From Paraglaciecola chathamensis S18K6 (GTDB lineage Bacteria; Pseudomonadota; Gammaproteobacteria; Enterobacterales; Alteromonadaceae), in assembly GCA_000314955.1 (NCBI GenBank), contig BAEM01000003.1, positions 1 through 64,000 of the forward strand: a stretch of 64,000 nt of DNA, given 5' to 3'. How positions within the stretch are numbered: the first letter of the stretch is position 1; the number at the start of each line of letters is the position of its first letter. A model generated the notes under the pieces. The model saw only the letters and a list, made by a program, of their open reading frames with translations, was not told where the DNA came from and searched no databases. Made by a program: the position numbers and the translations under genes. This document shows positions 15,956 to 25,557 of the stretch, one piece after another.

Positions 15956-17164
15956 TTAGTTGCCAATAGCTAACAAATTTTTTAATAATAAGTCGTCATT
16001 GTAGTAAGGCGCACTGCGCATGGTGACTAAATCACGTTGTACAACGTTAATCCCCATTTCACGTAAACGCTCAAATGGTATGCCCCCTGCGTAATATTTT
16101 TCATTTACATCAAGCAAAATAGTACTGATGTATTGTGATGGCTTCAGTGGTTGCTCTGTATGCTTACGTAAATAGCTTAATAGAGTCAAAATGCAATCTT
16201 CTAACGTCATGCCCAGCTGTTCAGGATCGTGACCGAGATTAGGAATATACACCTTAGGGTTAGGGTTGTTGGCCACGGCTTCTCCCACTCCAACAGGCAA
16301 GAGATTGGCTAGAATACTGGTAAAAAAGCTGCCTGGGGGGAAGCAAATCAGATCGGCTTGTTCAATATATTGGCGATTTTTCTTTAATAAATAGCAGTCG
16401 ACTGGTTCGGGGTTTTCCTCGCTCTCACACAAGTAAAGTTTGGTGATTGCACTGCGCAGCGCTGGCGTCTCTTTTGCTGTTAATAAGTGTTGCCCGACGA
16501 CTGTGCTACCGTCGTTTAAATCTGCCGCTATGTTTAAATTACTTTCGACAATAGGCCTTACTGTACCGCGGATATCTAGCATTTGATGAAAAAAATCAAT
16601 GCCACACTGCAGCCTTTCATCGCCAACACAGTAAGAATCGACAAACAGCAAATTACCAATACTCGCGCCTTTTAAATCAAACTCTTGGGGCAAACACTGA
16701 AGCACACGGGCGATTTTTTGACAAAAAAGTTGGCGCTTATTGGCTTGTAATGAAGATACGAGAGGGTCTTTTCCTTCAGCCATTAATTTTAAATGTGAAC
16801 GTAGTGCTTGCTGAGATGCGCTTGAAGAAAGTCGATACCCCAACAGCCGAGAGACAACGTCTTGCTCTCGTGTTCCGTTGTGACTAAGGGCAAGTAAGCG
16901 ATTTCTTAAGTCCCCTACTCCGGGTAACGTAAAGTGTCGCCGAATAGTTGCTGAACTACCACCTGAATCAAACGGCGTTACAAGATGCACTGAATTATGT
17001 GTTGTCGCACTTAATGGCCGACAAAAACCGCGCAATGCGCTGCCACCACTAAAAAACAACAATTTTTTACCTTGATGCGCAAGATATTGCTGAGCTTTCA
17101 AGGGAGTAACCCGAGATACGGATTTGACTTGCTGAGTCTGCTTAACACGCATAAAGAGATGCAT
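15956..17164 (-). CDS. CofD/YvcK-like protein (GAK-system type)
   Basis: The product has 402 residues. The N-terminal FFSGGSALRGFCRPL motif (near residues 36-50) and the TPFDSGGSSATIR segment are hallmarks of the CofD/YvcK nucleotide-binding fold; SFFTSILANLLPVGVGEAV is the later conserved block. It matches the stand-alone CofD-like member of the so-called GAK system better than the F420 enzyme CofD or the gluconeogenesis factor YvcK. The usual partners of that system (ATP-grasp and small CxxC-type proteins) are not in this window. The start is uncertain: ATG at 17164 or 17152, neither with a clear ribosome binding site. Function unknown. Confidence 0.75.
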   Translation of the reverse strand: MHLFMRVKQTQQVKSVSRVTPLKAQQYLAHQGKKLLFFSGGSALRGFCRPLSATTHNSVHLVTPFDSGGSSATIRRHFTLPGVGDLRNRLLALSHNGTREQDVVSRLLGYRLSSSASQQALRSHLKLMAEGKDPLVSSLQANKRQLFCQKIARVLQCLPQEFDLKGASIGNLLFVDSYCVGDERLQCGIDFFHQMLDIRGTVRPIVESNLNIAADLNDGSTVVGQHLLTAKETPALRSAITKLYLCESEENPEPVDCYLLKKNRQYIEQADLICFPPGSFFTSILANLLPVGVGEAVANNPNPKVYIPNLGHDPEQLGMTLEDCILTLLSYLRKHTEQPLKPSQYISTILLDVNEKYYAGGIPFERLREMGINVVQRDLVTMRSAPYYNDDLLLKNLLAIGN

Positions 17165-17317
17165 TCATATGAGGAGGCTAACCCTGAGAATATTGCTATT
17201 ATTATGTATAATAGATTACACCTTCAGATAGAAAAGCCAAGGGAGAAAACGATTTAGTAAAAACGCGGCTTCTATCGGTACCGCTTCGTCAACCTCTCAC
17301 CAAGTAAAACTAGCGTG

Positions 17318-17563
17318 TCACTTGGTAAATTTAACTAAAGTAAAATGCGGATTTGCTTTCAAGGCTTGCATTGAATGAATTAAATTAAGTGTAATGCTTA
17401 GCTCGCCATCGGCGGTATCAAGCACGATACATTCTTCTTTATGCTCATTATATACAGTGTCCTTTGCTACCCCTTCAACCTTATTGCTATTGTCTAGCGT
17501 TAAAGCGATAGGCATTTTATACAAACAAGCTATCTCAATGTAATCTTGCTCAGCACACTTCAT
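17318..17563 (-). CDS. rof: Rho-binding antiterminator
   Basis: The product has 81 residues with a strong AGGAGGTGA ribosome binding site. The sequence follows E. coli Rof through YIEIACLYKMPIALTL, the basic-acidic middle and the IVLDTADGELSITLNLIHSM block, an Sm-like fold that binds Rho and blocks RNA loading. It would inhibit Rho-dependent termination. It is a single gene; a palindromic repeat element lies just upstream. Confidence 0.88.
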   Translation of the reverse strand: MKCAEQDYIEIACLYKMPIALTLDNSNKVEGVAKDTVYNEHKEECIVLDTADGELSITLNLIHSMQALKANPHFTLVKFTK

Positions 17564-17589
17564 TCGTCACCTCCTAGCGGGTTTACATT

Positions 17590-17869
17590 AAAACCAATTC
17601 CATTAAATCATTGTTCTTTCAGAATTCATCCGGCGCGTTTTGAACAAGGCGTCGGTGTGCAGTAATGGTTGTTCCCTTTCAAATACCGAGAACGCAGTGC
17701 AAAACCCGCTGGGGAATTCCCTTCGGGCGAATTTTAAAAGATCTCACTCTGTGTTGCTCAAACTCGAAAGAGCACAGGTTAGTTTTTAATAAAGGGCTAT
17801 CGTTTAAGCGCCTTGATTAAGTCCTTTTAAATCTTCGCCCAGTGGTTAATTAATTAATGCAATTTGGTA
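17590..17869 (+). repeat. Terminal-inverted-repeat intergenic element, copy B
   Basis: About 280 bp with ends AAACCAATTCCATTAA on the left and, on the other strand at the right, TTACCAAATTGCATTAA. Bases 17646-17720 match the minus strand of 244-318 (copy A) at 66 of 75 positions, including a conserved GTAATGGTTGTTCCCTTTC core. It fills most of the gap between rof and the ffh terminator. It has no coding capacity and is presumably dispersed by an unidentified transposase or replication process. Confidence 0.75.
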
Positions 17870-17881
17870 AAATTTAACGTT

Positions 17882-17911
17882 AAAAAAATAGCCCACAATG
17901 TGAGCTATTAT
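17882..17911 (-). terminator. Intrinsic terminator of ffh
   Basis: On the minus strand AATAGCTCA pairs with TGGGCTATT (one G-U) and is followed by a run of seven T. It lies about 25 bp beyond the ffh stop. Confidence 0.85.
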
Positions 17912-17933
17912 AAACTTTCGATCAGCGATTGCC

Positions 17934-19310
17934 TTAGCGCGGAGGAAACATGCCACCCGGCCCGCCTGGGGGCATCATACCTTTCATATTACGCATCATT
18001 TTTTTCATGCCGCCGCCGGACATTTTTTTCATCATTTTTTGCATCTGCGTAAACTGCTTTAATAAGCGGTTTACGTCTTGAATTTGCGTGCCTGAGCCCA
18101 TTGCAATTCTTCGCTTGCGTGAGCCTTTTATGGTGTCAGGTTTTGCGCGCTCAAGTGGCGTCATAGAATTGATGATTGCTTCCATTTGGTTAAACGACTT
18201 GTCATTGGCTTTGTCTTTTACCTGAGCAGTCATGTTCCCCATGCCGGGCAGTTTGTCCATCATAGACATCATACCGCCCATGTTACGCATTTGTTCTAAC
18301 TGCTCTTTGAAGTCTTGCAGATCAAAACCTTTGCCTTTTTGTACCTTCTTGGCAAGGCGTTGCGCTTTGTTTTTATCAACTTTACGCTCGACTTCCTCGA
18401 TTAAACTAAGCACATCTCCCATACCAAGTATGCGCGAAGCTACTCGCTCTGGATGGAACGGCTCAAGGGCGTCGACTTTCTCTCCCATCCCCAGAAATTT
18501 AATCGGTTTGCCCGTAATATGACGAACAGACAGCGCTGCACCACCGCGAGCATCACCGTCGGTTTTGGTTAAAATAACCCCGGTCAGTGGCAATGCTTCG
18601 TTAAATGCTTTGGCTGTATTGGCCGCATCTTGTCCTGTCATGGCATCTACCACAAACAGCGTTTCTATTGGCTTGATAGCTTGATGAAGGTCTTTAATTT
18701 CTCCCATCATCTCAGCGTCAATGTGTAAACGGCCGGCGGTATCAACAAGCAACACATCAAAGAATTTTTTCTTTGCGTGCTCAACAGCATCGTTAACGAT
18801 ATCAATTGGCTTTTGTTCAATCGTAGACGGGAAACATTCCACTCCGATTTCTGTCGCAAGGGTTTCAAGTTGCTTAATCGCTGCAGGACGATAGATATCA
18901 GCACTGACCACAAGGACTTTTTTCTTTTCGCGTTCGGTTAAATACCGCGCCAATTTACCGACACTGGTGGTTTTACCTGCACCTTGTAAACCAGCCATTA
19001 GAACAACAGCTGGCGGCTGGGCAGCTAAATCTAATCCTTCATTGGCCTGCCCCATGACAGATTCCAATTCCGCTTGCACGATTTTGATAAACACTTGGCC
19101 CGGATTTAGGCTTTTCGAAACCTCGGTGCCTACCGCACGCACTTTCACCTGCTCAATAAAACTCTTTACTACAGGCAAGGCGACATCGGCTTCAAGTAGC
19201 GCCATGCGAACTTCACGCAAGGTGTCTTTGATGTTGTCATCAGTTAATCGGCCGCGGCCGCTAATGTCTTTGAGCGTTTTGCCTAAGCGTTCTGTTAAAT
19301 TTTCAAACAT
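17934..19310 (-). CDS. ffh: Signal recognition particle protein Ffh
   Basis: The product has 458 residues starting MFENLTERLG, as in other Ffh proteins; an upstream TTG five codons earlier is unlikely. Domains: N helical bundle (1-90), GTPase G domain with GLQGAGKTT at 107-115, DTAGRL and TKTDGDARGG, then the methionine-rich M domain that holds the 4.5S RNA and the signal peptide, ending in a Gly/Met/Pro tail. It targets nascent membrane proteins to FtsY and the translocon. It is divergent from ypjD, as in many Gammaproteobacteria. Confidence 0.98.
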   Translation of the reverse strand: MFENLTERLGKTLKDISGRGRLTDDNIKDTLREVRMALLEADVALPVVKSFIEQVKVRAVGTEVSKSLNPGQVFIKIVQAELESVMGQANEGLDLAAQPPAVVLMAGLQGAGKTTSVGKLARYLTEREKKKVLVVSADIYRPAAIKQLETLATEIGVECFPSTIEQKPIDIVNDAVEHAKKKFFDVLLVDTAGRLHIDAEMMGEIKDLHQAIKPIETLFVVDAMTGQDAANTAKAFNEALPLTGVILTKTDGDARGGAALSVRHITGKPIKFLGMGEKVDALEPFHPERVASRILGMGDVLSLIEEVERKVDKNKAQRLAKKVQKGKGFDLQDFKEQLEQMRNMGGMMSMMDKLPGMGNMTAQVKDKANDKSFNQMEAIINSMTPLERAKPDTIKGSRKRRIAMGSGTQIQDVNRLLKQFTQMQKMMKKMSGGGMKKMMRNMKGMMPPGGPGGMFPPR

Positions 19311-19542
19311 AGCAAATGGGTACAATATTAATTTCAGATAGACTAATGATACCTAAATTCCACGCAGATAAGAACCAATGCAGTACAACAAATAAAGTTA
19401 ATGAGAATTATTGTTAAATACTAGGTATGACAAGGCATAATGGTTATACTCCGACGTCTTGAAGCATTTAACGTGCGCGTTTTTGCCCTTCGGCTTCGCT
19501 CGTAAAATCGCTCAACATCAATACCAAAATCGAGGTTAGATC

Positions 19543-20331
19543 ATGTTGTTAGGCTTAATCTGCTTTTGCCTATATGCTGGCGCTGCTGGCGTTATATTAT
19601 TGAAGTTTTTTGACCATAAAGGTCCTAATCTAAAGCTGTCTTACGTATTCGCGATGCTTGCTTTAGCAGGTCATGCTTGGCTATTGAATAACGATATTTT
19701 TGTCGGCCTTGGCGAAAACCTAAGCATGCTTAATGTTGCCTCACTCGTTGCTTGGCTTATCAGTTTAACTATGTTGCTGGCGGCCTTCACCATGCCCAAT
19801 ACGATATTGCTGCCTGTGGTGTATTCCTTTACTGGGGTTATCATTCTGCTGGATCTGTTTATCCCTGATGCTCATATTATGCACATTGGCTTGCGCCCAG
19901 AACTAATGATACACATAGGCTTAGCCTTATTTGCCTATGCGTGCTTAGGCATAGCTTTGTTATACGCGTTACAATTGGCGTATATCAATATGCGCTTAAA
20001 AGAAAAAAAGGCTTCTTTACTTCATTCTTCTTTACCTCCTTTAATGATGGTCGAAGGTATTCTGTTTAAACTCCTAACCGTTGGCACAATCTTACTAACG
20101 CTCTCGCTAATAAGCGGGTTTGTATTTTTAGAAAACATGTTTGCTCAAGGGCAAGCCCACAAGACTATTTTATCTATATTGGCTTGGCTGGTGTTTTCTA
20201 TTGAGCTATTTGGGCATTTTAAGTTTGGTTGGCGTGGTAAGCCTATTATTTTCGCTACTATTGCAGGCTCATTATTATTAAGTTTGGCCTATTTTGGCAG
20301 CCGTTTTGTCAAAGAAATAATTTTGAGCTGA
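19543..20331 (+). CDS. ypjD: Cytochrome c assembly family inner membrane protein YpjD
   Basis: The product has 262 residues with about eight hydrophobic helices, matching the CcsA/HemX-like family as represented by E. coli YpjD. Conserved features include MLIHIGLALFAYACLGIALLYALQL-like helices near residues 125-150. The role is poorly defined (haem handling or Mg-related transport regulation have been proposed). It sits between ffh and corB, the order seen in E. coli, which supports the call. Confidence 0.9.
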   Translation: MLLGLICFCLYAGAAGVILLKFFDHKGPNLKLSYVFAMLALAGHAWLLNNDIFVGLGENLSMLNVASLVAWLISLTMLLAAFTMPNTILLPVVYSFTGVIILLDLFIPDAHIMHIGLRPELMIHIGLALFAYACLGIALLYALQLAYINMRLKEKKASLLHSSLPPLMMVEGILFKLLTVGTILLTLSLISGFVFLENMFAQGQAHKTILSILAWLVFSIELFGHFKFGWRGKPIIFATIAGSLLLSLAYFGSRFVKEIILS

Positions 20332-20435
20332 GCCTGTTTTTAGCCTTTATCTATAGTAAAATAAGCCAACTTTGCTTGAAACGTGGGGAATTTGCCCTTA
20401 AAGTTTCGCTTTAACAACCTTTAGGGAATCCTTAG

Positions 20436-21725
20436 TTGGACGATATATCAACAGGTAGTCTATTTATTCTACTTGGTATTTTAGTATTACTTTCCGCTTA
20501 TTTTTCTAGCTCCGAAACCAGTATGATGTCGATCAATCGATATCGACTTAAGCACCTGGGTAACGAAGGCAACAAAGGGGCGTTGCGCGTCCAGACATTG
20601 CTTGAGCGACCTGACAGGCTAATTGGTTTAATTCTTATTGGTAATAATCTGGTTAACATTGCCGCATCTGCCGTAGCGACGGTTTTGGGCTTGCGCTTGT
20701 ACGGTGACATGGGGATCGCAATCGCCACAGTGGTTTTAACCTTGGTTATTCTTATTTTTTCTGAAGTTACCCCTAAAACAGTTGCTGCGCTCTACCCTGA
20801 AAAAGTCTCTTTCCCTGCATCATTTTTTCTTTTACCCATGCTCAAGGTGCTATATCCATTAGTATTTTTAGTTAACGGGATCACCAACTTTATTCTTAAA
20901 TTATTGCGGATCAGCACAGATGACAGCGACAGTGGTAGCCTCAGTAGAGAAGAGTTGCGTACCGTTGTACATGAAGCGGGGGCGATGATCCCCAAAAAGC
21001 ACCAAGATATGTTAGTCGGTATTCTAGACCTAGAAAAAGTCACTGCCGAGGACATCATGGTACCCCGCAATGAAATTGTGGCGATTGATATCAACCATGA
21101 ATGGAAAGACATACAGAAACAACTAATAAACTCACAACACACTCGGGTTTTACTATACCGTGACAGCATTGATGATGCAGTTGGATTCGTCCATGTGCGT
21201 GATGCCCTGCGCTTGTTGTCTAAAGATGAATTTACTAAATCCAGTCTGTTGCGAGCCGTTCGAGAAATATACTTCACCCCCGAGTCGACACCGTTACATA
21301 CCTTGATGTACAAGTTTCAAGCCGTGAAAGAGCGAATCGGTTTAGTTGTAGATGAGTATGGTGATATTCAAGGCTTAGTGACACTAGAGGATATTCTTGA
21401 AGAAATTATTGGTGATTTCACCACCAGTATGGTGCCTGATCACAGTAAAGAAGCTGATACCCAACAAGATGGCAGTGTTTTAGTTGACGGTAGTGCAAAC
21501 GTGAGAGAACTGAACAAAGAAATGGATTGGCATTTCCCTACTGAGGGACCAAAAACCCTCAATGGTATCATTCTAGAATATTTAGAAGATATTCCAGAAG
21601 CCAATATCAGTTTGCGCTTAGCCGGTTACCCACTTGAAATCATTGAAATGAAAGATAATGTGGTAAAAACCGTGCGTATCATGCCGCAGTTCTATTTGGC
21701 TCAAGATAATAATAAAGCTGATTAG
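20436..21725 (+). CDS. corB: CNNM/CBS-domain transporter (CorB/YfjD family)
   Basis: The product has 429 residues with a TTG start; AGGG lies about ten bases upstream. An N-terminal CNNM membrane domain (three to four helices, SSSETSMMSINRYRLKHL early and FSEVTPKTVAAL later) is followed by two CBS domains (about 205-325, with IMVPRNEIVAID and VDEYGDIQGLVTLEDILEEIIG) and a C-terminal CorC/HlyC domain (about 345-425). It is expected to export Mg2+ or Co2+. It follows ypjD by 104 bp. Confidence 0.93.
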   Translation: MDDISTGSLFILLGILVLLSAYFSSSETSMMSINRYRLKHLGNEGNKGALRVQTLLERPDRLIGLILIGNNLVNIAASAVATVLGLRLYGDMGIAIATVVLTLVILIFSEVTPKTVAALYPEKVSFPASFFLLPMLKVLYPLVFLVNGITNFILKLLRISTDDSDSGSLSREELRTVVHEAGAMIPKKHQDMLVGILDLEKVTAEDIMVPRNEIVAIDINHEWKDIQKQLINSQHTRVLLYRDSIDDAVGFVHVRDALRLLSKDEFTKSSLLRAVREIYFTPESTPLHTLMYKFQAVKERIGLVVDEYGDIQGLVTLEDILEEIIGDFTTSMVPDHSKEADTQQDGSVLVDGSANVRELNKEMDWHFPTEGPKTLNGIILEYLEDIPEANISLRLAGYPLEIIEMKDNVVKTVRIMPQFYLAQDNNKAD

Positions 21726-21746
21726 AGCTGATTAAAAATGTGTTAC

Positions 21747-21938
21747 TCAGGATTTTGGCAGAGAATTATTTGCCAGTCTATTTTGGCGAATTTTTTCTTT
21801 AGCTAACTCTACTTTTGCGTTCAGGTTTGTCAGGCGATCATAAATACTCTGAAGCTCAGTGTCGTGAGTCAGTTGCGCGTTTGATACGTGATGTTCTAGT
21901 ACCTGCTTTAAATACGCAGGTAAATTTTTGCCTGGCAT
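21747..21938 (-). CDS. Small helical hypothetical protein
   Basis: The product has 63 residues, rich in Leu, Lys and Gln and probably helical or coiled-coil (LQSIYDRLTNLNAKVELAKEKI, shown here only in part). GAGAGG eight bases before the ATG supports expression. It lies 69 bp downstream of sixA on the same strand and converges on corB. I do not recognise the family; it could be a SlyX-like helical protein but the similarity is weak. Confidence 0.6.
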   Translation of the reverse strand: MPGKNLPAYLKQVLEHHVSNAQLTHDTELQSIYDRLTNLNAKVELAKEKIRQNRLANNSLPKS

Positions 21939-22007
21939 GAATCTAACCTCTCTAACGAGTTATCGGTTCTCATACTCAAAACTATAGTGGAAGTTTATCC
22001 CTTAACT

Positions 22008-22478
22008 TCATGATGGGTGATAAATGTCCAGCACCGTCCCTGAGTGTGTAGCTGGTTGATAATCAAGCAACACTATACTCGATGTATCAAAAAATAACGA
22101 ATGTTGCTCTTTGGTTATTTCATCTAGGAAGTAACTAACAAAGGGCATATGACTGACAATCAACAATGAATCAGAGACTTTCTTTACCTCTAGTAAGTAA
22201 TCAACATAGTCATGCGTCAGCCAGATATTGCCATCAGGTGTTATATCGTCTGATACGGCGTGATGATGAACATCCACATTTTCGCTAACGGCGTCTAATG
22301 TTTGCTGCGCCCGAACATAAGGGCTAACCAAGCTCATCTCAATGCCGTCTGAATAGCGCTGGTTTAACCACTGCCCTGCTACCATAGCTTGTTGTTGGCC
22401 AAACTTCGTTAACTCACGAGAACGGTCGTCATCTTGTACTGGTTCTGCGTCGCCGTGGCGCATGATCATAATCTGCAT
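22008..22478 (-). CDS. sixA: Phosphohistidine phosphatase SixA
   Basis: The product has 156 residues. The N-terminal RHG motif (MIMRHGDAEP, His8) is the phosphate-accepting site of the histidine phosphatase superfamily; the second catalytic His is in LLIVSHMPFV. E. coli SixA removes phosphate from histidine in phosphorelay or PTS proteins. It is divergent from the M16 peptidase gene with a short shared promoter region, an arrangement I recall from related marine genera. Confidence 0.92.
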   Translation of the reverse strand: MQIMIMRHGDAEPVQDDDRSRELTKFGQQQAMVAGQWLNQRYSDGIEMSLVSPYVRAQQTLDAVSENVDVHHHAVSDDITPDGNIWLTHDYVDYLLEVKKVSDSLLIVSHMPFVSYFLDEITKEQHSLFFDTSSIVLLDYQPATHSGTVLDIYHPS

Positions 22479-22587
22479 AAATTACTGCTGAATAGTTAAC
22501 AAACTTTGTTACGCTTAATATAACAAATAAATGTTTGAAAATCCGAGAGTTGAGTGTTTTTTAAGTTATGCTATTTAAGCGCAATAT

Positions 22588-25368
22588 ATGACAACAGGAT
22601 CTAATATTTTGCTTACTCATCATCTCGACAATCGTCACTACCTGTATTCTCAACTTGAGAATGGGTTGAAGGTGATCCTTGTCGAAGATCAAACCAGCGA
22701 AACCTGTTCTGTGGCGGCGACCATAGGCAATGGGCATTTTAGTGATCCTGCTGATTGCCTCGGCTTAAGTCACCTTTTGGAGCACGTGCTGTTCCAAGGG
22801 AATAAGAAATATAAGACAGTTGATGCGTTTGATACGTTTCTCTCTTTGCATGGTGGTACGGTAAATGCTGCCACGGGCTCAGAATACAGCCACTACTATT
22901 TTTCTGTAAATAATGAAAATCTTTCGACTGCGCTTGATCATTTCAGCCATTTATTAACCCAACCATTATTTGAAATTGAGTCCATTAAAAAAGAAATTAG
23001 CGCTATTGACGCTGAATTTTCATTAAAAATAAATGACGATTTACGTAGACTGTATGAAGTCCATAAAGAAACATCAAACCCTGAACACCCCTTTAGTCAA
23101 TTTTCCGTCGGTAATGCCAGCACGTTAAACACGTTGAGTCTTAAAGAAGTTCAACAGCGTTTGTTTGCTTTGCATCAAAATCAATACGTTAGCCACAATA
23201 TGACGTTGTGCATCATCAGCCCCTTTGACACGCAAACCTGCTTAGAGCTTGTTAAGGCGCATTTTGGGTCTTTTGCAAACAGGCAAGCTCCCCATGCGGC
23301 CCCACTCCCAGCGCTTTATTTAGATGAGCAGTTGGGGATCAGAATTGATATTGCACCACTGAAATCAGCACGAAGGCTTATCGTGACCTTCGCTTTGCCC
23401 TCTATGCAACATCTTTATCGAACCAAACCACTTTGCATTATTAGTGAGTTGTTAGCAGATGAAGGTCCTGACGGTTTGCTTGGGCATTTTAAAGCAAAGG
23501 GTTTTGCGACAAATATTAGTGTAGGTGGGGGTATTGAAGGCAGTAACTTTCGAGATTTCAACGTCAACTTACAGTTAACCGAAGCAGGTTTAGCCAATAT
23601 TGACCTTATGCTGGAAACGATATTTCAATATATTGAACATATAAAGCAGCACAATAAAATTCGCTACTTCGATGAAAAAAGCACACTGCTCTCCCAAATT
23701 TGGCAATTTGCTGACGCCATAAAGCCCACTGACGAAGCAATCAGCTTATCGAGTAGCATCTTTATTTATCCACCAGAGCACCTCATTGCGTCAGAATATA
23801 TTCTGGATAAGCCGAATCCTGCTGTTGTCGACGAAGTGCTAAATTTTTTCACCCCGGAGAATATGCGGGTCAAAGTGGTTTCACCAAACCCTAAAACAAC
23901 TTTTGTTAGTCGGTGGTACCAGACCCCATATAACGTTTCCGCGATTCCATCGAGCTTAATGCAAAAACTGCAAAACGCCTCGTGTAACCCATTATTAAAA
24001 TTACCCGAGAAAAATCCGTTTCTTAGTCGTAACCATTCGCGGATAGCAACAGATGCACAATTTATTATTCCGCAACAAACATTTGACACAGCAGATTTTA
24101 ATGTGTGGTTCGGACAAGATAACCAATTTGAGTTACCTAGAGGAGATTGCTACGTTTCATTTGATTGCCAAGCCGCCACGTTAGGCGTAGAGGCTGCGGC
24201 CACAAAGAAATTATGGATAGCCCTTTTAAATAACCATTTTCAGCAACGTTATTATCAGGCCAATGTTGCTGGGTTAAATTATCACTTGTATTCGCATCAA
24301 TGTGGTTTTTCCCTTCATACAAGTGGCTTTAGCGCCAATCAATTAATGTTTGCACATGAACTGACTGAGCAGATTCACACGTTCGAAGACTTCAATAAGC
24401 ACTTCGAGCAAGTGAAGCATCAGCAGTTGCAAAGTCTGCACAATAACCTGCTTAATAAGCCAATCAACCGCTTATTTACCAGATTATCTGCACTGATGCA
24501 GCAAAATACCCACACGCCTCTGAGCATGGTTAACGCGATAGAAAAAGCCAGCATAGAACAGGTCTATGAGGTGAAAAGCCAAATGCTGAATAATAGGTAT
24601 ATTGAATCTTTAATCTTTGGTAACTGGCACAAAACAGAGGCTGAACAGTTTTCATCTAGTTTATACAAGCAACATCAAAAGTTTACAGGGCATGGGAAAT
24701 TATCGCGCAGTGTGTTTGATTTATCTCAGCAGCGCTCGCTATTACATTCACTGCCCTGTAATCACCCAGATGCGGCGGTCGTCATTTATTACCAATCACC
24801 TAACGCAAAGCGGCGCGACACCTTATTGACCATTTTATTAGAGCAGCTTGTGTCACCTGTGTTCTTTAATTTTGCTCGCCAGCAAGCACAGTTGGGTTAT
24901 CTGGTAGGTAGTGGTTATGTTCCCTTTAATCAACATCCTGGTATGGCTTTTTACGTTCAGTCACCACAGTATTCCGCCGAGTACTTAATCAAAACAATCC
25001 GCGATTTTCTGCAAAAATTCACCGTTGATTTACAGCAATATCAAAAAAATTGGAATGATATAAAACAAGGTGTAATGAAACAATTGTGTCAAAACGATGC
25101 GAATTTAAGTATGAAAAGCCAACGTCTGTGGTCTGCATTAGGTAATCGAGATTATGCATTTTCTCAGAATAAAGATACTGCCAACGAGTTAACCAATATT
25201 GAGTTTTCTGACTTGATGACATTCGTCAAAGGGTTAGTCATCGGAAAAAATACTGGTGAATTAATATTGTATAGTGATCCCAATCATAAAATATCGGCAA
25301 GCGAGTTATCCGTAGCCCAGGTGACAGATGTTTCGGAGTTCAAAAAACATACGCCTTTGGTAGAATAA
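22588..25368 (+). CDS. M16 family zinc metallopeptidase (insulinase/protease III type)
   Basis: The product has 926 residues, the length of protease III/IDE. The inverted zinc motif HxxEH is His62-Leu-Leu-Glu65-His66, and Glu143, 77 residues after His66, is the third ligand. Four M16 half-domains in two halves are expected, the C-terminal ones inactive. There is no clear signal peptide, so it is probably cytoplasmic and degrades small peptides. It is transcribed divergently from sixA. Confidence 0.9.
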   Translation: MTTGSNILLTHHLDNRHYLYSQLENGLKVILVEDQTSETCSVAATIGNGHFSDPADCLGLSHLLEHVLFQGNKKYKTVDAFDTFLSLHGGTVNAATGSEYSHYYFSVNNENLSTALDHFSHLLTQPLFEIESIKKEISAIDAEFSLKINDDLRRLYEVHKETSNPEHPFSQFSVGNASTLNTLSLKEVQQRLFALHQNQYVSHNMTLCIISPFDTQTCLELVKAHFGSFANRQAPHAAPLPALYLDEQLGIRIDIAPLKSARRLIVTFALPSMQHLYRTKPLCIISELLADEGPDGLLGHFKAKGFATNISVGGGIEGSNFRDFNVNLQLTEAGLANIDLMLETIFQYIEHIKQHNKIRYFDEKSTLLSQIWQFADAIKPTDEAISLSSSIFIYPPEHLIASEYILDKPNPAVVDEVLNFFTPENMRVKVVSPNPKTTFVSRWYQTPYNVSAIPSSLMQKLQNASCNPLLKLPEKNPFLSRNHSRIATDAQFIIPQQTFDTADFNVWFGQDNQFELPRGDCYVSFDCQAATLGVEAAATKKLWIALLNNHFQQRYYQANVAGLNYHLYSHQCGFSLHTSGFSANQLMFAHELTEQIHTFEDFNKHFEQVKHQQLQSLHNNLLNKPINRLFTRLSALMQQNTHTPLSMVNAIEKASIEQVYEVKSQMLNNRYIESLIFGNWHKTEAEQFSSSLYKQHQKFTGHGKLSRSVFDLSQQRSLLHSLPCNHPDAAVVIYYQSPNAKRRDTLLTILLEQLVSPVFFNFARQQAQLGYLVGSGYVPFNQHPGMAFYVQSPQYSAEYLIKTIRDFLQKFTVDLQQYQKNWNDIKQGVMKQLCQNDANLSMKSQRLWSALGNRDYAFSQNKDTANELTNIEFSDLMTFVKGLVIGKNTGELILYSDPNHKISASELSVAQVTDVSEFKKHTPLVE

Positions 25369-25557
25369 ACCATTAAGATTCAGCCGATAGACCGAACAAA
25401 ACACTGGTTGAGGTAAAATCTGTGTATTAGCGTTAAAAAGTAACGATTAAAACTTGTTAAGGCCCCGTATTTTAGGCATATTTAGCCTAATGGATGCAAT
25501 GGATTGGTTCCTAAATATTAATAATTACAAAGCAGAAAAACTGCTGACAGGTGTTAA

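Noticed and set aside
17159-17257. 32-codon frame after the CofD-like gene start, opposite strand
   Set aside because: A weak AAAGAG precedes it but the peptide has no features of a known small protein and it overlaps the likely promoter of the CofD-like gene.
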